Below, piece after piece: positions 42,047 through 45,747 of a stretch of DNA of 45,747 nt; position 1 is the first letter of the stretch; the number at the start of each line of letters is the position of its first letter. The translations under genes and the position numbers were made by a program. This DNA comes from Balneolaceae bacterium (GTDB taxonomy: Bacteria; Bacteroidota; Rhodothermia; Balneolales; Cyclonatronaceae), in the NCBI GenBank assembly GCA_007694035.1, contig RECM01000077.1:1-45747 (forward strand), written 5' to 3'. The notes under the pieces were generated by a model. It was not told the origin of the DNA. It saw nothing but the letters and a program-made list of their open reading frames with translations, and searched no databases.

Positions 42047-45000
42047 TCAGAATACCGCTGTAAATACCACGCGAAGGGTTTGCACTGTCGGGCGGTCGGT
42101 TATAGTACGGCCGTCGTAATTCACCGTTGCCCTGATGAATTCACTCACGCGCCAGGAAAAACCTGCACTCCACAGAAACGTGCTGCCCAGCCCTGCACCC
42201 TCCGTCATTTCGAATTCGCCCAGGCTGCTTGTTGTGCCGGTCAGCCTGTTCGACCTGTACTCGATTCTCCCCTGTCCCTGCATCCCCATGCCGGCAAATA
42301 TACGCGTATCAGCACGCAGCCGGAACGTATTCAGGGTCGCATTATCAGGCGAAAACCTGTCTGTTTTCCTGATAACCGACGATCCCAGCCCGACCTGTAA
42401 CGCCCGGCTGATTTCATATCTGACCTCAGGCTCAATGCCCAGATCACGGATATCGTAGTTTCGGCCGGGCAGGTTTTCGCTCGTATTCAGGCTGCTTGCC
42501 GACCGGCCGGCAACAGTGAACTGCCAGCCGCGCAGGGTTCGGAGTGTGGAATAAAACCGGAAGGAAACCGACTCCTGCTCATCAAGCCCGGTCGCCCTTC
42601 TGCTAAGCCCCAGGTTCTGATCAACGGAAAATCGAAGGTCAAACAGCCGGTTCTGTTTGAAGAGATCGATTTCCTGCTGCCAGTACAGCCGCCCGTCGAT
42701 CGTAAGCGAATCGTCCCTGAATGTATTCAGCCTAAGCAGGTAGATATCTTCAAGCCTGCTGGTCGTATTTCGCTCTCTTATATCGAGAATACTGTTTAGT
42801 TCTATGTTCCTGAGTATGTTAAGTAATGTTGAATTGGATGCATCCGCCCTGATAATCCTCTCCGGGCTGATCCTGGCTCTGAGGCGGGTGTTCAGCGAGA
42901 TAACCGGAAACAGCTCATCGGAGGGTATGAACTGCTTAACATAAATTCCCTCACCAGGAGTGGGTGCCGGGAAAAACTCGTCGACCTGCTGCACCCCGTC
43001 GTTGTTCAGATCAACCCATATATACTGGCCAAGCTCGGGCCCTACCTCTATAAACGTTTCCTGAAGAAGCGCCCGGCTTTCGGTATTGATCTCGTAAAAC
43101 AGGAGCATGTCAATGAAGCGGTTCATCGGCCTGAACAGGGTATTCGACTGCAGAACCACACTTCTGTTGTCCTGAAACTGCAGGGTTTCCCTGAAATAAT
43201 CAGAATACTCCCGCTTTCTGAAGGCGAGCGTATTTGTGGTCTGCAGCACTGCCCCGGGGCGGTATTCCACCGAAAACCGCCGGGTAAACGAACGGGATTC
43301 ATCCCTCATGAGCCCCCGGTCTGCCCTGTTGTCGTCGCGCAATGCGTACGATACGCTTGCCCTGAACCGGCCCTCTGATGTGCGGTACGCAAGCCCCGGC
43401 ATCAGATCCACGAACATAAGGCTCTGATTGGTAAGCGAGTCGGGATCGATCCGGACCTGTTCACGGTTCTCGTGTTCGACCCTGATGGTGGGGGTTACGG
43501 TATTAGCCCCGGCGGCCAGGTCATAACCGGCGGTTCCGGTCTGCCTCAGCCACTCCCCTTTTACGCCGAACAGATCTTCGCGGCTGTCGGCATAACTGAT
43601 GTCGTATTCCACAAACGGAAGCCCCTCTTCCCGGCTTACGAAGCCCGCCCTGTGCCGGTAGGCACCAATATTGTCGCGGCCGAGCATGCCAAATGTATAT
43701 TCAAAGCGGGTTGCTGATGCGGGTTGCCAGGCCATAAACGCCTCCGAAATCCGTTCGCCGGTAACTTCTGTGTCGGTTATATTCCATGTTCTGTCGAACT
43801 CCACGTCGCGTACACGGTCGAAGTAACTGAAATTCCGTCCGGTAAAACGATGGCTGAAATCAAAAGAGATCAACCCGGCTACCGTTTCGGTTTCAGCCAT
43901 GCTTATTCCGGTGTAGTACCCGCTGTCGTTGTTGTTTGTATTGCCCAGGTCTGAGAACCGGTTCCGGTCGAAACTGCTGCCGGCAAGCTCCCCGTACATG
44001 GAGATGCCTGGTGTGATCCGGTAACGGCTCCTGATGGTCGCCATAATCCGGTTTTCAGGTGCAGGGATGCGGCGGAAGGGTTCATAACTGCCAAGACCCG
44101 GGCCCACCCATTCGTACACAATTCCATTGGAGGTGCTTCTTGCCCTCCGGTAAGATCCCGCCCCATCGTCCACACGGCTGAACCTCACCCTGAATACACC
44201 TGCCGAATCGCCTGGCTGATGCCGGAAAATAGTAAAGGGCTGGCCCTGAAATACCGTATCACGCCTTGCATAGAGTATGAAATCGGCGTCCCGCCTGAAT
44301 CCCACCGAATCGGCCCCGCTTATGATTGCCTGTTCCAGGTTGTTGCCGGCCATTTCGAGAATCCGCCGTTCTTCATCGCTCAGGCCAAACTCCGACAACA
44401 GGTTTTTGTCGTCAGACTCCCGGATAAAACTCGCACCCACCATAAGCCTGCCATCCAGCAGATTGTCTGCCTCAGCCTCGGTTGCTACCAGGGTACGGGT
44501 GTACTCCTGTGTGATGTACTGGAATTCAACCACTATGCGGCTGGCATTGGTGATGATGCGGGCGGGCGTAAATGTGATCTCGCCCAGGCCGTAATCGATC
44601 ACATAATCGTTTTCCTCGCCCCGGTTAACCCTTACCCCGTCGAGGTAAACCCTCTCGGTGCCCGCCAGCACAATGATAAACTGTTCCCCCTGAGAGCCGC
44701 TGAGCCTGTAGGGACCCTGCACCCCGTCTGAACCGTTTGTGGACTGTGTGCGGAATTCTCCGCGTACTACGGCCCCTGCTGCGTTCAGGCTTCCGGTAGC
44801 TGGCGAAGAGGTAAACACATCGGCTCCCTGCAGACGGCGCTGTACACGGGCAAACTGACTGTTCTGCAGCGATACATCGATATCGCCAAGCTGCACCTGC
44901 CCGTAAGGGCTGTTCAGGCGGATGTACACCTTGTCGAACTCGCGCAGGTTCTGGGTACTTCCGTCGGGTTGAATGGGTGTTGTCTGATCGGTCAGGGTAG

Positions 45001-45556
45001 CCAGTACCTCAACATCTTCGGTAATAAACCCGCTCAGCTCGAAACGCAGGCCGCTCTCCAGGCTGAAATCCCTGTTGGTACCAAAGGAAATACCCCTCGT
45101 TAGCGACCCGCTCCGGGTGAGCCTGGAATCACCAAACAGATCACTTCGGGTAACAGGCCTGCTCACCAGTACGGTACCGTCGGTCGGTGCATCGGCGGTG
45201 TCGGTAACTGCGGGTACCAGCTCCCTTGCCCTGTATACCGGTTGCAGCGAAACGGGGATCACCCGGTACCGGAAAGCAAGCACCCGGGGCTCTCCCTCCG
45301 GCCAGGCCGGCCGGTTCAGCACCCAGGTGCCCTCAGCCTGATTGTAGGTCCAATGCTGCGGGGAGATGAGGCTGTCGGCCAGGTAAACCCTGAGCCCCGA
45401 TTCAATTACAAAGTAGTCGAGAAAAATCGGCTGCCCGGCACCGGCAACCTCGATCGACCGTACCCGTTCCAGCCCCGTCTGGCCATAGCCAAACTCATAC
45501 GAAAGGAGCAGGGGTACCGATAGCAAAATCCACAAATGCGGCTTGAATGAGCGCAC
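42047..45556 (-). CDS. Large predicted outer-membrane beta-barrel protein
   Basis: 1169 residues from a GTG start. Signal peptide about 1-25 (ILLSVPLLLSYEFGYGQ), then ~100 residues resembling a beta-sandwich and a repeated Arg/Tyr/Phe-rich beta pattern over the remaining ~950 residues (for example LTRGISFGTNRDFSLESGLR, ADVFTSSP, YRTSEGRFRASVSYALRDDN), ending in VVFTAVF with a terminal Phe, as in outer-membrane barrels. A section near 900 has DLNNDGVQQVDEFFPAPTPG, a calcium-loop-like acidic stretch. No named family is recognised. Its location in the outer membrane is inferred. It is one gene, with a repeat-rich spacer before it. Confidence 0.75.
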   Translation of the reverse strand: MRSFKPHLWILLSVPLLLSYEFGYGQTGLERVRSIEVAGAGQPIFLDYFVIESGLRVYLADSLISPQHWTYNQAEGTWVLNRPAWPEGEPRVLAFRYRVIPVSLQPVYRARELVPAVTDTADAPTDGTVLVSRPVTRSDLFGDSRLTRSGSLTRGISFGTNRDFSLESGLRFELSGFITEDVEVLATLTDQTTPIQPDGSTQNLREFDKVYIRLNSPYGQVQLGDIDVSLQNSQFARVQRRLQGADVFTSSPATGSLNAAGAVVRGEFRTQSTNGSDGVQGPYRLSGSQGEQFIIVLAGTERVYLDGVRVNRGEENDYVIDYGLGEITFTPARIITNASRIVVEFQYITQEYTRTLVATEAEADNLLDGRLMVGASFIRESDDKNLLSEFGLSDEERRILEMAGNNLEQAIISGADSVGFRRDADFILYARRDTVFQGQPFTIFRHQPGDSAGVFRVRFSRVDDGAGSYRRARSTSNGIVYEWVGPGLGSYEPFRRIPAPENRIMATIRSRYRITPGISMYGELAGSSFDRNRFSDLGNTNNNDSGYYTGISMAETETVAGLISFDFSHRFTGRNFSYFDRVRDVEFDRTWNITDTEVTGERISEAFMAWQPASATRFEYTFGMLGRDNIGAYRHRAGFVSREEGLPFVEYDISYADSREDLFGVKGEWLRQTGTAGYDLAAGANTVTPTIRVEHENREQVRIDPDSLTNQSLMFVDLMPGLAYRTSEGRFRASVSYALRDDNRADRGLMRDESRSFTRRFSVEYRPGAVLQTTNTLAFRKREYSDYFRETLQFQDNRSVVLQSNTLFRPMNRFIDMLLFYEINTESRALLQETFIEVGPELGQYIWVDLNNDGVQQVDEFFPAPTPGEGIYVKQFIPSDELFPVISLNTRLRARISPERIIRADASNSTLLNILRNIELNSILDIRERNTTSRLEDIYLLRLNTFRDDSLTIDGRLYWQQEIDLFKQNRLFDLRFSVDQNLGLSRRATGLDEQESVSFRFYSTLRTLRGWQFTVAGRSASSLNTSENLPGRNYDIRDLGIEPEVRYEISRALQVGLGSSVIRKTDRFSPDNATLNTFRLRADTRIFAGMGMQGQGRIEYRSNRLTGTTSSLGEFEMTEGAGLGSTFLWSAGFSWRVSEFIRATVNYDGRTITDRPTVQTLRVVFTAVF

Positions 45557-45691
45557 AATTAGTTAAATGAGTCAAATTCGTGAATGGAAGTTTGGTATCC
45601 CTGTTGTATAGACCATCCGCTTGTTGAAAGATTACCCGCTAATATAAATGATGTTTTCCATTTCTCCATTTGCCGCGAAAGGCAAGCAAAA

Positions 45692-45747
45692 GGCAATAGT
45701 GGGGGCAGAAGGCAATAGTGGGGGCAGAAGGCAGAAAGCAAAAGGCA
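45692..45747. repeat. 19-bp tandem repeat and TGCCTTYTG heptamers at window end
   Basis: The unit ggcaatagtgggggcagaa occurs at 45692-45710 and 45711-45729, followed by ggcagaa, agcaaaa and ggca to the end of the window (45730-45747). The complement of this last part equals the word order at 33503-33520. The array continues beyond the window. Confidence 0.9.

Overview
The window looks like chromosomal DNA of a Bacteroidota-related bacterium, most likely from the Balneolota/Rhodothermota side. The reasons are: a secreted protein ending in a Por/T9SS sorting domain with the NPFNPST signature; a parA-parB-DUF5683 run; a LytS/LytTR two-component pair; a DUF2807 lipoprotein; paired ExbD genes; and several outer-membrane or TPR proteins of the kind common in that group. 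Base composition is balanced and gene density is high. I see no rRNA, tRNA, CRISPR array, transposase or phage gene. The lineage call rests on protein families and was not confirmed by any search.

Layout. 1-352 holds a diverged tandem repeat. 353-9050 is mainly minus-strand housekeeping: transketolase, a decayed S9 peptidase, a TPR protein, a LOG-family phosphoribohydrolase, DUF5683-ParB-ParA, and an ECF sigma factor with an overlapping putative anti-sigma gene. 9050-15450 holds uvrC, an RluA-type pseudouridine synthase (plus strand), DsbD, a thioredoxin-fold lipoprotein and a predicted outer-membrane protein. 15553-28210 is mostly plus strand: TPR protein, a membrane anti-sigma-like protein, lycopene cyclase, OsmC, a secreted alpha/beta hydrolase, a LytS/LytTR pair, an exported YdjC/ChbG-like protein, a DUF697 membrane protein and a large T9SS cargo protein. 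Within it, a saccharopine-dehydrogenase-like gene runs on the minus strand. 28475-35716 has a DUF2807 lipoprotein, a PIG-L deacetylase, a glycosyltransferase, a translationally coupled HTTM-like membrane pair, an SDR and an MFS transporter. 35742-45556 is again minus strand: ftsH, thiL, an exbB/small-membrane-protein/exbD/exbD operon and a 1169-residue outer-membrane protein.

The genes form several working units rather than one pathway: chromosome segregation (ParAB), stress or envelope signalling (ECF sigma/anti-sigma, LytS/LytTR), periplasmic thiol redox (DsbD plus thioredoxin lipoprotein), and energised envelope transport (ExbB/ExbD).

The most unusual non-gene signal is the density of short tandem repeats in the spacers. 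There are seven-, eight-, nine-, nineteen-, thirty- and ~137-base units, and two heptamer families recur at separate loci. Some sit directly against gene ends or starts (tkt stop, uvrC upstream, rluA start, DUF2807 stop). One abuts a peptidase remnant whose reading frame was itself broken by a 5-bp tandem duplication. No complete new defence or mobile system was found. The best candidates for undescribed biology are the HTTM/FPMFS membrane pair, the Cys-rich 64-residue ORF, the orphan outer-membrane protein and the repeat families.
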